A stretch of 35,318 nucleotides of DNA from Phascolarctobacterium sp. (lineage in GTDB: Bacteria > Bacillota > Negativicutes > Acidaminococcales > Acidaminococcaceae), in assembly GCA_017467905.1 (NCBI GenBank), contig JAFUKD010000026.1:1-35318 (forward strand), given 5' to 3'. A program made the translations under genes and the position numbers. This document shows positions 6,551 to 15,470 of the stretch, one piece after another (positions within the stretch are counted from its first letter, which is position 1; the number at the start of each line of letters is the position of its first letter). The notes beneath the pieces are model-generated. The model worked only from the letters and a program-made list of their open reading frames with translations, was not told the origin of the DNA and ran no database searches.

Positions 6551-7367
6551 ATTCCTCATAATTTTTTCTAGCACTCAGGCACACGCCCATGCGCCCTGTC
6601 TTACCCTGTTCCGCACGATAAGAGCAGAACAGCTGGTGATTATCATTGGTGCAAACACCTGCAACCATTATGTTTTCCTTAGGAACTCCTGCTTCAAGTA
6701 GCTGCTTTGCGTTCACCCCCCACAAATCCAGCTGATACTTGCCCCCGCCTTTGAAGGCAAAAAATTCTTCATAGCCAGAAGCTTGGTCACGAACAAAATC
6801 ATCTACCTCGTAACAGCAAACCCCAATAGAAGGTCCTATCGCCGCCAAAAGCTTGCTTGGTTTCGTTCCAAAGGCTTCTCCCATCGCCGCCACAGTCTTA
6901 GCCCCGATATTAGCTACCGTTCCGCGCCAACCAGCATGTGCTAGCCCCACAGCACCACTTTCCACATCAGCCAGCAGTACAGGTACACAATCAGCGTAGA
7001 AAAGCATTAAGGGTACGTCAGGAAGATTGGTAATCAAGGCGTCCGTATCTTTAATAGTCGTACTAAAGTCTAGCGCGCCACTACCAATAAGCTCTTCCGT
7101 AACACGCACAACCTTACTTCCATGTACCTGCTGACAAGTGGTTATACGCTCCGCATTTACCCCTACAGCCTGCGCAAACGCCCTACGGTTACGCAATACC
7201 AGCTCCGCATCATCGCCCACGTGTAGCGCCAAATTGAGAGTTTCAGGAACGATAGCACTCGCTCCATGCAGGCGACAACTACAGGCGTGCAAAAATCCTG
7301 CCTCATGCAACGTAGGAAACATTCCATACCATATATTATTTTGATTTACGATAACAAATTCTTTCAT
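6549..7367 (-). CDS. pgeF: PgeF-like polyphenol oxidase (laccase-domain) family protein
   Basis: This 272-residue cytoplasmic protein is of the YfiH/PgeF (DUF152) family. Family signatures are visible in order: CQQVHGSKV, ADCVPVLLAD, LAHAGWRGT, AIGPSIGVCCYEV and a C-terminal QLFCSYRAEQ. These supply the Cys and His metal ligands. Characterised members remove wrongly incorporated residues from peptidoglycan precursors; other members have been assigned purine nucleoside or polyphenol activity. Start ATG 7365-7367 has only a weak TAGGT upstream. It is the last gene of a five-gene minus-strand unit, 27 bases after the radical SAM gene, and a terminator hairpin starts at its stop codon. Confidence 0.9.
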   Translation of the reverse strand: MKEFVIVNQNNIWYGMFPTLHEAGFLHACSCRLHGASAIVPETLNLALHVGDDAELVLRNRRAFAQAVGVNAERITTCQQVHGSKVVRVTEELIGSGALDFSTTIKDTDALITNLPDVPLMLFYADCVPVLLADVESGAVGLAHAGWRGTVANIGAKTVAAMGEAFGTKPSKLLAAIGPSIGVCCYEVDDFVRDQASGYEEFFAFKGGGKYQLDLWGVNAKQLLEAGVPKENIMVAGVCTNDNHQLFCSYRAEQGKTGRMGVCLSARKNYEE

Positions 7368-7394
7368 ATGATAACCTACAATTTTGGCTTATTG

Positions 7395-9107
7395 TTATTT
7401 ACACACCCCACAACGCCTGCAACCATCAAAACACATCACAGTGAACTTACCGCTCATACTTTTTTCCAGTTCTGCAGCAAGATACTGTTCCGTAAAGCCC
7501 ATATCAAGATGGTTCCAAGGCAAAGGTTTCCCTACTTCCAATTCACGGCAAGCGTAATCTTCAATATTTACACCACGTTGCTTCAAAACATATTTCAGCG
7601 GGTCGCCGCTGGTATGAGACTCCAAAAGTGCCTCACCAATTTGTCTATCACCGCGGGCAAGCACCGCCTGCACAACGCTTTCCTTTAAAGATTCCGTAAT
7701 CAGCTTGATGCGCTTCTCTTTTTTCAGACCATCGTTAAGCATTTTGAAACGACGCTTCAAAATAGAAGGAGCACATAAAGGAGACCATTGATACGGAGTA
7801 AAAGGCTTTGGTACAAATCCGTTGACAGAAATTACCAGTTCCCCCTTATTGCCGGCTTCGTCCATTTTAGAACGAATACGTTTAATCATGGCAAACATTT
7901 CTTCAATATCAGAGTCCTCTTCGCCAGGCAAACCTATCATATAATAAAGCTTGATATTCTTCATGCCAGCAGCAGCAGCCAGCTCCATAGCGTTGTAAAC
8001 GTGTTCTTCTGTAATACCCTTATTGATACTGTCACGCATACGTTTACTGCCAGCCTCCGGAGCAACAGTCATAGTACGTTGTCCACTTGCCGCGAGAGCT
8101 TCGGTCATTTGCTCGTCCAAAGTGTCTGCTCGTAACGAGGCCACAGAAAAACTTATTCCTTGGCGTACCAGCTCCGCTGTTAGCTCTTTAATTTGCGGAT
8201 GGTCGGACACAGCAGCACCCATTAAACCCACTTTCTTAGTACGCTCAGGACGTTTGGCTATATCCGCTAAAATATTTTCTAAGGAACGAGGACGTGGCTT
8301 TCTAAAACAATAGCCTGCCATACAAAATCTGCAATGACGTCCACAGCCTCGTGCTACCTCCACGATATACATATTCTCAAACTCCGTACCACTGGTAACA
8401 ATGGCAGATGTATGCGGATAAGCATCAATGTCCTTAATCCATTGACGTGTAATTTTAACAGGCACTCGCTCGTCATGTTCCATACCTGCAAATTCATTTT
8501 CTTCATTATACAGAGGTGTGTAATACTTAGGCACATACACTCCGGGAATGTTTGCCAAAGCAAGCAGCTTCTCTTCCTTGGTAATGTCAGTGTAAACAGC
8601 ATCCAAAATTTTCTGTACGGTTTCTTCTCCCTCGCCAATTACGAACGCATCTGCTACCATAGCCAAGGGTTCCGGATTAAAGGTTGCGCAAGGACCACCT
8701 ACAATAACAAGGGGCTCCTTCTCGTTGCGCAAAGCAGCCCGCAATTTAATATTGCCAAGCTCCAGAACTGTCAATAAATTATCATAATCCATCTCAAAAG
8801 ACAGCATCACAAAAATAACGCTAAAATCAGATAGCTGCCGCTGGGTTTCCACACTAAGCAAAGCGGTACGAGTTTTTTGATGCTCCTTAATCAGGCTGCT
8901 TTCAGGCAGAAAGAAGCGCTCGCAGGCACTATCGCCACGGGCGTTTATCATTTGGTACAAAATATGCATTCCTAAATTGGACATTCCTAAATGATAAACA
9001 TTTGGGTATACGAAGGCAACAGGATGACGTAATCCTGGCTGGTACACCTGCGCTCCCCATTCATCAGCAATTTTTTGTTTCAAATCGTCTTTAATTTTCC
9101 AGGACAA
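7395..9107 (-). CDS. Radical SAM protein with N-terminal B12-binding-type domain (TIGR03960-like)
   Basis: This is a 570-residue protein. The N-terminal part (about 25-190) has the fold pattern of B12-binding radical SAM enzymes (NLGMHILYQM, IVGGPCATFNPEP). The radical SAM core follows, with the Cx3Cx2C motif in RGCGRHCRFCMAGY. A SAM-site glutamate-type motif (TVAPEAGSKRMRD) and a C-terminal Cys-rich tail (CFDGCRRCGVCK) complete it. The architecture resembles the TIGR03960 group, whose substrate is unknown. The start is TTG 9105-9107, because GAGGG lies 7 bases before it and the gap to the upstream gene is only 10 bases. It is co-transcribed with the polyphosphate:AMP phosphotransferase gene. 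Confidence 0.82.
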   Translation of the reverse strand: MSWKIKDDLKQKIADEWGAQVYQPGLRHPVAFVYPNVYHLGMSNLGMHILYQMINARGDSACERFFLPESSLIKEHQKTRTALLSVETQRQLSDFSVIFVMLSFEMDYDNLLTVLELGNIKLRAALRNEKEPLVIVGGPCATFNPEPLAMVADAFVIGEGEETVQKILDAVYTDITKEEKLLALANIPGVYVPKYYTPLYNEENEFAGMEHDERVPVKITRQWIKDIDAYPHTSAIVTSGTEFENMYIVEVARGCGRHCRFCMAGYCFRKPRPRSLENILADIAKRPERTKKVGLMGAAVSDHPQIKELTAELVRQGISFSVASLRADTLDEQMTEALAASGQRTMTVAPEAGSKRMRDSINKGITEEHVYNAMELAAAAGMKNIKLYYMIGLPGEEDSDIEEMFAMIKRIRSKMDEAGNKGELVISVNGFVPKPFTPYQWSPLCAPSILKRRFKMLNDGLKKEKRIKLITESLKESVVQAVLARGDRQIGEALLESHTSGDPLKYVLKQRGVNIEDYACRELEVGKPLPWNHLDMGFTEQYLAAELEKSMSGKFTVMCFDGCRRCGVCK

Positions 9108-9117
9108 AGCTTTCCCT

Positions 9118-10590
9118 CTAATCTTTTCCTAATTTTTTCTCAAACAAATCTATAATTGTCTTTAAGACCTTTAAACGTGCGTAATATTTATTATTGCCTT
9201 CTACGATTGTCCAAGGCGCATGTACTGTATCAGTGCGCACCAGCATTTCGTTGATGGCATTGGCATAAGCATCCCACTTGTTCCGATTGCGCCAATCCTC
9301 ATCGGTAATCTTCCAAGTTTTATAAGGATTATCTTCCCGCTCCTTGAATCGTCTGTACTGCTCGTCCTTATCAATTTGCAGCCAGAATTTAGCGGTGGCA
9401 ATACCATGCTCCGCCCACTGCTCTTCCATGTCATTAATCTCTGCGTAGGCACGTTGCCATTCCCTTTCGGTAGCAAAGCCTTCCAAACGCTCCACCATCA
9501 CTCGTCCATACCAAGTTCTATCAAAAATGGCAACAACCCCGGGTTTGGGCAGGCGCACCCAAAAACGCCACAAATAATGGAATTGTTTTTCTACAACATT
9601 AGGAGCAGCAATGGGATTTACATTAAATCCCAAAGGGTCCAACGCCGCCGTCAAGCGACGAATAGCACCGCCCTTTCCCGCTGCATCCCAGCCCTCAAAG
9701 CCAATTACAACAGGAATTTTAGCACGGAAGATTTCAATCTGCAAGGCGGTTAACCGCTCCTGATACTTGTCAAGCAGCTCCTTATACTCTTCCTTCGTAA
9801 TATTCTTATTTAAATCCACATTGCTTAAAACGTCATACTTAGGCTCCGGTCTTGGTGGTATAGCTTCCTCTACAACATTGACCTGTAGAGCGCTTTCAAT
9901 ACCTTCTACAATCGCCGTAAAAATCTCTATTTGAGCCTGACGGCTATCGTTGGCAGCAATCAAATGCCACGGAGCATTAGCCGTATCCGTTGCCGCCAAC
10001 ATTTTTTCATAGCGCTCCACGAACTCTTCATAACGACCGCTTTCATCATAAGCAGGCGAAACATCACGCCACGCCTTTCCCAGTGTCTTGTAATTCTTCG
10101 CTAAATTTTCCTTCTGCTTCTTTTCAGAAACGTGCAGGAAAAATTTTAATAGTATGTAATTGTCATCTGTCAATTCTTTTTCAAAGGTGTTAATGTGCTC
10201 GAAGGTAGTATCATTCCATTTGTGTACCTCATCACTTAATGAAACGTCACACTCGTTCTTTTGGTAATACCAGCTGCGATGGTAAACAGAAATATTACCT
10301 TTAGCAGGCAAATGTTTCCAGAAATAATGGAAGAAAGGCATTTGACGCTCTTCAGCTGTCAGATGTACCACGGAATAAACATTAAAGCCACGAGCATCCA
10401 TCTGCTGCATCATCTTATTGATGATTAAACTGCGACGCGCTCCCCGCCAACCCTCAAAGACCAAGATTACCGGACGCTTCGCTTCTCTCGCTTTGCGTTG
10501 TGCCAAGCCCAATCGTACACCTAATGTGTCCATAATTCTATTATATTCTTCTTTAGGTAATTTACCGCTTAACTTCAAGTTTTCTAACAT
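9118..10590 (-). CDS. pap: Polyphosphate:AMP phosphotransferase (two PPK2 domains)
   Basis: This 490-residue protein consists of two tandem PPK2 domains, the length and layout of polyphosphate:AMP phosphotransferases (TIGR03708), which make ADP from AMP and polyphosphate. The C-terminal domain has an intact P-loop, GFEGWDAAGKGG, near residue 300, with FDRTWYGRV and lid-type FKEREDNPYKTWKI downstream. The N-terminal domain keeps the fold (FEGWRGARRS near 45-54, YHRSWYYQ), but its P-loop has lost the GKG, so it is probably structural. ATG 10588-10590 follows AAGGTG. It is the third gene of the floA operon. Confidence 0.9.
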   Translation of the reverse strand: MLENLKLSGKLPKEEYNRIMDTLGVRLGLAQRKAREAKRPVILVFEGWRGARRSLIINKMMQQMDARGFNVYSVVHLTAEERQMPFFHYFWKHLPAKGNISVYHRSWYYQKNECDVSLSDEVHKWNDTTFEHINTFEKELTDDNYILLKFFLHVSEKKQKENLAKNYKTLGKAWRDVSPAYDESGRYEEFVERYEKMLAATDTANAPWHLIAANDSRQAQIEIFTAIVEGIESALQVNVVEEAIPPRPEPKYDVLSNVDLNKNITKEEYKELLDKYQERLTALQIEIFRAKIPVVIGFEGWDAAGKGGAIRRLTAALDPLGFNVNPIAAPNVVEKQFHYLWRFWVRLPKPGVVAIFDRTWYGRVMVERLEGFATEREWQRAYAEINDMEEQWAEHGIATAKFWLQIDKDEQYRRFKEREDNPYKTWKITDEDWRNRNKWDAYANAINEMLVRTDTVHAPWTIVEGNNKYYARLKVLKTIIDLFEKKLGKD

Positions 10591-10617
10591 ATTTACACCT
10601 TACTTCCTCTGTGTACT

Positions 10618-11055
10618 TTAAAAATCTCCACCATAGGGTTTTAAGCTGCGAGGTTTTTCAAGAATTTGTTCCATGATTAACCCCTGTACCAGCTTAGGAT
10701 GGGTAAACTTCTTTTTGGGAACAGCAACCTGGATAGACAAAGGCTTAGCAGTAACTGCAGCCTCTTCTTCCATAAATTGGGGTTCAGTATAAAGTTTTCC
10801 CCTGTCATGCTTTAAATTACAGTCATCCGTATGGACTTTAGTTTGCTTTTTGCCTAAGACTCGTTCAAATTCTTCTGCCAAATCCCTGTCAGATTTTTCC
10901 TTAGCCGGATAATCGTATTCTTCCGGTTCCTGCTGTTCAGGCATAGGAGCACGGCGCTTACCGCTGCTCATAAAAATCGTCAGCAAAAAATTTATCAGAA
11001 TAAAAGCAAAAAGAATCCAAAAGAAACTGCTATTATCACTTACATAAAAGAACAT
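10618..11055 (-). CDS. Small membrane-anchored protein downstream of floA, unknown function
   Basis: I do not recognise a family in this 145-residue protein. Residues about 9-30 form one hydrophobic membrane segment (WILFAFILINFLLTIF). It is followed by a basic patch and a long hydrophilic tail with an acidic middle (about 38-60) and a basic, conserved-looking C-terminus (KKKFTHPKLVQGLIMEQIL). Topology suggests a short outside end and a cytoplasmic tail. ATG 11053-11055 has a strong AGGAGG 6 bases upstream. It lies 18 bases after floA, where many bacteria carry an NfeD-family gene, so it may be a partner of the flotillin. That role is inference from position only. Confidence 0.75.
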   Translation of the reverse strand: MFFYVSDNSSFFWILFAFILINFLLTIFMSSGKRRAPMPEQQEPEEYDYPAKEKSDRDLAEEFERVLGKKQTKVHTDDCNLKHDRGKLYTEPQFMEEEAAVTAKPLSIQVAVPKKKFTHPKLVQGLIMEQILEKPRSLKPYGGDF

Positions 11056-11073
11056 AGCTGCCTCCTACAAAGC

Positions 11074-12069
11074 TTATTGCTCCTTCTCATTGACAGGGCT
11101 AACCTCTGCAATGGTCTTACGCATTTCAGTATCAGCATTGATGTTATTCATACGGTAGTAGTCCATCACACCCAAGCGGCCATTTTCCAAAGCATCTGCC
11201 AAAGCAGCAGGCACTTTAGCCTGTGCTTCCACAACCTTCGCCTGCATTTCCTGAGTGTAAGCCTTCATCTCTTGTTCTTTCGCCACTGCCATAGCACGAC
11301 GCTCTTCCGCACGAGCCTGGGCAATACGTTTGTCCGCTTCCGCCTGGTCAGTCATCAGGGCAGCGCCAATATTACGACCAACATCCACGTCCGCAATATC
11401 AATGGACAAAATCTCAAAGGCAGTGCCAGCATCCAAGCCTTTTTCCAAAACCGTCTTAGAAATATAATCAGGATTTTCCAAAACATCAGTATGCTCTTTA
11501 GAAGAACCTACATTAGTAACTATGCCTTCGCCAACACGAGCGATGATGGTAGCTTCGCCCGCACCACCAACAAGCCTATCAATATTAGCACGAACGGTTA
11601 CGCGAGCCTTAACCTTCAACTCAATACCATCCTTCGCAACTGCGGAAACCACAGGAGTTTCGATAACTTCCGGATTTACGCTCATTTGCACTGCTTCCAG
11701 CACGTTACGTCCTGCCAAATCAATGGCGCAGCCACGTTCAAAGTTTAAATCAATACCTGCACGGTGAGCAGCAATCAAAGCATCAATAACCCGGTCAACA
11801 TTACCTCCTGCCAGATAGTGAGCTTCCAGCTGATCAACATTCACATCTAAGCCTGCCTTATTAGCTTTAATCAAAGGCAATACGATTTGAGCAGCAGGCA
11901 CGCGGCGCAGGCGCATACCAATCAAATCTACAATGCTTACGCTCACGCCTGCAGCAATAGCAGAAATCCACAAACCCACAGGTACAAAATTCAGGAACAC
12001 CATAACGCCAACAATAGTTGCGATTAAAGTAAAGCCACTCCCGAAAACAAAATTTACTAATTCAAACAT
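11074..12069 (-). CDS. floA: Flotillin-like protein FloA
   Basis: This 331-residue protein of the FloA/YqfA (UPF0365) family has the usual length. Two close hydrophobic segments (about 8-28 and 33-50) form a membrane hairpin. An SPFH/band-7-like region (about 60-230) follows, and then an Ala/Glu-rich helical stretch (about 235-290, [20 protein letters not shown]) typical of flotillin oligomerisation. FloA organises functional membrane microdomains. ATG 12067-12069 follows GGAGTG. A promoter lies just upstream at 12113-12141, so floA starts a five-gene unit. No NfeD-like gene is adjacent. Confidence 0.93.
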   Translation of the reverse strand: MFELVNFVFGSGFTLIATIVGVMVFLNFVPVGLWISAIAAGVSVSIVDLIGMRLRRVPAAQIVLPLIKANKAGLDVNVDQLEAHYLAGGNVDRVIDALIAAHRAGIDLNFERGCAIDLAGRNVLEAVQMSVNPEVIETPVVSAVAKDGIELKVKARVTVRANIDRLVGGAGEATIIARVGEGIVTNVGSSKEHTDVLENPDYISKTVLEKGLDAGTAFEILSIDIADVDVGRNIGAALMTDQAEADKRIAQARAEERRAMAVAKEQEMKAYTQEMQAKVVEAQAKVPAALADALENGRLGVMDYYRMNNINADTEMRKTIAEVSPVNEKEQ

Positions 12070-12112
12070 TTTCTTTCACTCCAATCTGCTTATAAAAAGT
12101 TTTCATAGTAAT

Positions 12113-12141
12113 AGTATATCAAATATTAACCATTGAAACAA
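12113..12141 (-). promoter_or_regulatory. Predicted sigma-A promoter of the floA operon
   Basis: On the minus strand a TTGTTT -35 (12136-12141) is separated by 17 bases from TATACT (12113-12118), which is preceded by TGA, making an extended -10. It lies 44 bases upstream of the floA start and just past the rpsU-yqeY terminator. Confidence 0.5.
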
Positions 12142-12143
12142 AA

Positions 12144-12178
12144 TAAAAATAACCGTGCTGACTTACCAACACGGTTAT
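12144..12178 (-). terminator. Terminator of the rpsU-yqeY unit
   Basis: ATAACCGTG (12149-12157) pairs with CACGGTTAT (12170-12178) around a 12-base loop. On the minus strand it is followed by TTTTATTTTG. It lies 8 bases after the yqeY stop. Confidence 0.8.
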
Positions 12179-12186
12179 CATTAATA

Positions 12187-12639
12187 TTATTTTGCGAGTA
12201 ATTCTCGAACCATGGCATTAATACGTTTGCCATCAGCACGACCTTTAGTCTTTGCCATCACTGCAGGCATTACCTTGCCCATATCTTTAGGACCGGTAGC
12301 GCCAACTTCAGCTACAATCTCGGCAACAATAGCTTTCAGCTCTTCGTCGCCAAGAGCTTCCGGAAGATATTTCTTGAGAATCTCAATCTCTTCCTTAGCT
12401 TGGGCAACCAACTCATCACGTCCGGCCTTTTGGAATTCTTCCAAAGAATCCTGACGCATCTTAACCTCTTTCATCAAGACAGCCAAAACTTCATCGTCGT
12501 TCAGTTCTTTTCTGTCATTGATTTCTACGTTTTTGATATTTGCACGAACCATACGAATTACAGCCAAACGGAGCTTACCGTTTTCTCTGTCCTTCATTGC
12601 TTCTTTCATATCAGCAGTTAATTGGTCTTTTATAGACAT
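12187..12639 (-). CDS. yqeY: GatB/YqeY domain-containing protein
   Basis: This 150-residue protein matches the YqeY family over its whole length: an N-terminal helical domain starting MSIKDQLTADMKEAMK, and a C-terminal GatB-tail-like domain (about 95-150) with GPKDMGKVMPAVM. The tail domain resembles the tRNA-binding end of GatB, but the cellular role is not established. The start is ATG 12637-12639, because GGAGGTGG lies about 8 bases upstream; an in-frame TTG further up overlaps that ribosome site. It follows rpsU directly, a pairing that is very common in Firmicutes. Confidence 0.92.
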   Translation of the reverse strand: MSIKDQLTADMKEAMKDRENGKLRLAVIRMVRANIKNVEINDRKELNDDEVLAVLMKEVKMRQDSLEEFQKAGRDELVAQAKEEIEILKKYLPEALGDEELKAIVAEIVAEVGATGPKDMGKVMPAVMAKTKGRADGKRINAMVRELLAK

Positions 12640-12654
12640 AAAGTCCACCTCCAA

Positions 12655-12831
12655 TTATCTGGTTTTACGTTTTCTAGCTGCTTCGGATTTTTTCTTACGG
12701 GCAACGCTCGGTTTTTCATAATGTTCGCGTTTTCTAACCTCAGAAAGAATACCAGCCTTTTGGGTTGCTCTTTTGAATCTGCGCAGTGCGCTGTCTAAAG
12801 TTTCGTTCTTGCCAACTTTAATTTCTGCCAT
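12655..12831 (-). CDS. rpsU: 30S ribosomal protein S21
   Basis: This 58-residue basic protein begins [20 protein letters not shown] and ends in the Lys/Arg-rich tail typical of S21 ([10 protein letters not shown]). S21 sits near the anti-Shine-Dalgarno end of 16S rRNA on the 30S platform. ATG 12829-12831 has a GGAGGGAG ribosome site. A consensus promoter lies about 90 bases upstream. yqeY follows after 15 bases, and both share the terminator at 12144-12178. Confidence 0.96.
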   Translation of the reverse strand: MAEIKVGKNETLDSALRRFKRATQKAGILSEVRKREHYEKPSVARKKKSEAARKRKTR

Positions 12832-12920
12832 CTGTTCTCCCTCCCTCCACACACTTAGGGAAGTGTATCTGCAATTTATTGTTATTTAGGCGCAATACAC
12901 CTAAAAACACTTACTGAACA

Positions 12921-12949
12921 ATTATACAAGAAATTTCAAGTTATGTCAA
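12921..12949 (-). promoter_or_regulatory. Perfect-consensus sigma-A promoter of rpsU-yqeY
   Basis: On the minus strand TTGACA (12944-12949), a 17-base spacer and TATAAT (12921-12926) match the consensus at all twelve positions. The box begins only a few bases after the stop codon of the HIT gene. The leader would be about 80 bases. Confidence 0.8.
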
Positions 12950-12955
12950 CGAAAT

Positions 12956-13294
12956 TTAGCACGGAGGCCAACCTAAAGCTTTACCGCCAATTACATGAAT
13001 GTGAAGGTGGTTTACGGTTTGTCCACCTTCTTCTCCGGTGTTGATTACAACACGGAAACCTTTTTCCAAGATGCCGGTCTTTTCCGCAATTTCCTTAACT
13101 TTTCCCAGCATATAGGCAACCAATTCAGGATCCGCAGTGGTTACGTTAGCGGTATGTCCCTTGGGAAGCAGCAGTACATGTACGGGCGCAGCAGGAGCCA
13201 CGTCATGAATGGCAATCATTTTATCGTCTTCATATACTTTATTAGAAGGAATGTCGCCTTTAATTATTTTACAGAAGATGCAGTTTTCATCCAT
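12956..13294 (-). CDS. HIT family nucleotide-binding protein (HinT-like)
   Basis: This 112-residue protein has the histidine triad HLHIHV (His96, His98, His100) near the C-terminus and the family N-terminus MDENCIFCKIIKGDIP, with Cys5 and Cys8 as possible zinc ligands. Family members hydrolyse nucleoside phosphoramidates and AMP-lysine adducts in the cytoplasm. I chose ATG 13292-13294, where the protein start matches the family and GGGGGT lies 7 bases before it; the frame stays open upstream. It stands alone between the mtaB unit and rpsU. Confidence 0.93.
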   Translation of the reverse strand: MDENCIFCKIIKGDIPSNKVYEDDKMIAIHDVAPAAPVHVLLLPKGHTANVTTADPELVAYMLGKVKEIAEKTGILEKGFRVVINTGEEGGQTVNHLHIHVIGGKALGWPPC

Positions 13295-13415
13295 CGGTAT
13301 TACCCCCTTAATCAAAATAGTTATAAATACTGTCTTGCTGCATTGAGCTAATATTTCTTTTCAGCCAGCACCACTAACTATTTTCTACTATTTAAATTAA
13401 TTCTACCTAATTGTT

Positions 13416-14729
13416 TTAATTCCTGCTGCTCAATTCGCCTAAAAGAAAGTCATCTTGCACGCCAACAATTTTTACTTTGGCAATCTCTCCGCATAAGCTA
13501 ACAGGTGCCTTTACAATTACACGTTGGTAATTGCCAATCAAGCCTTCAATATGCTCATCGTCCACAGGCTGTTCAAAAAGCACTTCGCTTTCCGTGCCTA
13601 CTGCCCGCTCCAAGCAGGCATGGAACATTTTTTCATCCAGTTCACCTAAAGCTGCAGCGCGCTGTTCCTTTACCGCCTCAATGATTTGTTCAGGCATCTT
13701 CGCCGCCGGAGTTCCCTTACGCTTAGAAAATGGGAAGATATGCATCTTGGCAAAGCCACAGCGTTCAGCAAAGCGCATAGTTTCAGCAAAATCCTCCTCG
13801 CTTTCGCCGGGGAAACCAACAATTACATCAGTGGTGATGGTAATATCAGGAAGCTGCTCCCTGATATTGCGTAACAGCTCTGCGTAACGGGCAGTATCGT
13901 AGGGGCGGTGCATTGCCTTCAAAATTTTATCACAGCCAGACTGCAGGGGTAAATGCAAATGACGGCACAAGCGTTCATCACGCGCCATCAAGTCCAAAAT
14001 CCGGGAATCAACCTCTACGGATTCCAAACTTCCCAAACGTAAACGCTTCAAGCCTTCCACACTCAACGCCGCCTCTACCGCGTCGTACAAGGTTAACTTG
14101 CCACCAAGCTCCTTGCCGTAGCATCCCAAGTGAATGCCTATCAAGACTACTTCCTTGTAGCCCGCTGCCACCAGCTTACCAACCTCTGTCTTAATGCTTT
14201 CAAGGCTTCTGCTACGCAAAGGTCCACGGGCATAGGGAATGATACAATAGGTACAATATTGGTTACAGCCCTCTTGAATTTTCAAGAAGGCCCTGGTTTT
14301 ATCAGTTTCCGTTCCGGCTCCCAGCTCTTCAAACTTAGTATCAACGGTCATCTTTTGCACATTGTCTAAAATTTCCGTACGCTTTTCGTTTAGCGCCAGC
14401 TCTACCAATTCCACAATGCGACCACGCTCTTGATTGCCAATGATTACGTCCACACCATCGATAGCTTTCACTTCTTCCGGCGCAGTTTGCGGGTAACAGC
14501 CTGTAACCACAGTCAAGGACAACGGATTGTGGCGTACTGCACGATTAATGATCTGTCTGGACCTGCGCTGACCATTATTGGTAACGACGCAGGTATTTAT
14601 CAAATATACGTCAGCTGTTTCGTTAAAAGGTACTACCTCATAACCCGCACGGCGAAATATTCCTTCCATGCTGGCGGTGTCTGCCTGATTAACTTTGCAG
14701 CCTAAAGTATAAAACGCAATTTTCTTCAT
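13416..14729 (-). CDS. mtaB: tRNA t6A37 methylthiotransferase MtaB
   Basis: This 437-residue enzyme has three domains: an N-terminal UPF0004 domain with three Fe-S cysteines (Cys11 in TLGCKVNQAD, Cys47, Cys78), a radical SAM core with CNQYCTYC (Cys155, 159, 162), and a C-terminal TRAM RNA-binding domain (about 370-432). It converts t6A to ms2t6A at position 37 of tRNAs reading ANN codons. The TLGCKVNQ start distinguishes MtaB from MiaB and RimO. It lies 6 bases after rsmE and is the last gene of the prmA-rsmE-mtaB unit. Confidence 0.94.
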   Translation of the reverse strand: MKKIAFYTLGCKVNQADTASMEGIFRRAGYEVVPFNETADVYLINTCVVTNNGQRRSRQIINRAVRHNPLSLTVVTGCYPQTAPEEVKAIDGVDVIIGNQERGRIVELVELALNEKRTEILDNVQKMTVDTKFEELGAGTETDKTRAFLKIQEGCNQYCTYCIIPYARGPLRSRSLESIKTEVGKLVAAGYKEVVLIGIHLGCYGKELGGKLTLYDAVEAALSVEGLKRLRLGSLESVEVDSRILDLMARDERLCRHLHLPLQSGCDKILKAMHRPYDTARYAELLRNIREQLPDITITTDVIVGFPGESEEDFAETMRFAERCGFAKMHIFPFSKRKGTPAAKMPEQIIEAVKEQRAAALGELDEKMFHACLERAVGTESEVLFEQPVDDEHIEGLIGNYQRVIVKAPVSLCGEIAKVKIVGVQDDFLLGELSSRN

Positions 14730-14735
14730 ATAGGT

Positions 14736-15470
14736 TTAATCTCCTAAATCCCCTGTTTCATAAAAAATAGCACTCATCGCCACAAGCCCTGCTGTTTCTG
14801 CCCGCAGAATACGTCGTCCAAGACTTACAGGTACTGCGCCTGCCTCGCGAGCCTTTGCCAGCTCAGCTTCACTAATACCACCTTCAGGACCAATGATAAG
14901 CAGTAAATCTTCCAATTGTCCAGAATCTCTCAAGGCAGTTTTCAGACTCGTTCTATCCTCACACTCGTAAGCAATAATCTTCGTCTTACAATTATTGTTA
15001 GCAAGCATTTGGCTCACGCTCTGTACAGCTTGTACTTGTGGAATAATATCCCGTTTGCTTTGCTTAGCCGCGGCTTCCGCAATCTTTTGCCAACGCTCAA
15101 CCTTCTTTTCTGACTTAGCACCATCAAGACGCACAACAGAATGTTCCATGGCAACGGGCACAACGCTGTAAGCCCCAAGCTCCACTGCCTTTTGGATGAT
15201 GAAGTCCATCTTCTCACCCTTAGCCAAGCCCTGGGCAAGAGTAATCCTCACTGCAGGCTCATGGCTTTCAGCTAATTTCTCCAGGCAACGAACCGTAACA
15301 ACACTTTCCGTTATAGAAACAATCTCTGCCAATGCACTTACGCCATCATCACTAACAATCTGCAGCTTATCACCAGCCTGCATCCGCAGCACCCTGCCAA
15401 TATGCTTGGCATCCACTCCGCTAATACTCATTTCTTCATTATATAATTGTGGTATAAAGAACCTGTGCAT
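14736..15470 (-). CDS. rsmE: 16S rRNA (uracil1498-N3)-methyltransferase RsmE
   Basis: This 244-residue SPOUT-class methyltransferase has an N-terminal PUA-like RNA-binding domain (about 1-70, with HIGRVLRMQAGD) and a C-terminal trefoil-knot SAM site (IIGPEGGISEAEL, then SLGRRILRAETAG). It methylates U1498 in the decoding region of 16S rRNA. ATG starts on the base next to the prmA stop codon, with AAGGTG inside the prmA end, so the two are probably translationally coupled. Confidence 0.95.
   Translation of the reverse strand: MHRFFIPQLYNEEMSISGVDAKHIGRVLRMQAGDKLQIVSDDGVSALAEIVSITESVVTVRCLEKLAESHEPAVRITLAQGLAKGEKMDFIIQKAVELGAYSVVPVAMEHSVVRLDGAKSEKKVERWQKIAEAAAKQSKRDIIPQVQAVQSVSQMLANNNCKTKIIAYECEDRTSLKTALRDSGQLEDLLLIIGPEGGISEAELAKAREAGAVPVSLGRRILRAETAGLVAMSAIFYETGDLGD

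Noticed and set aside
6374-6574. A 66-residue minus-strand frame overlapping the pgeF end
   Set aside because: It runs through two hairpins, overlaps the pgeF 3' end in another frame, and has no ribosome site. The region is better seen as structured non-coding sequence.
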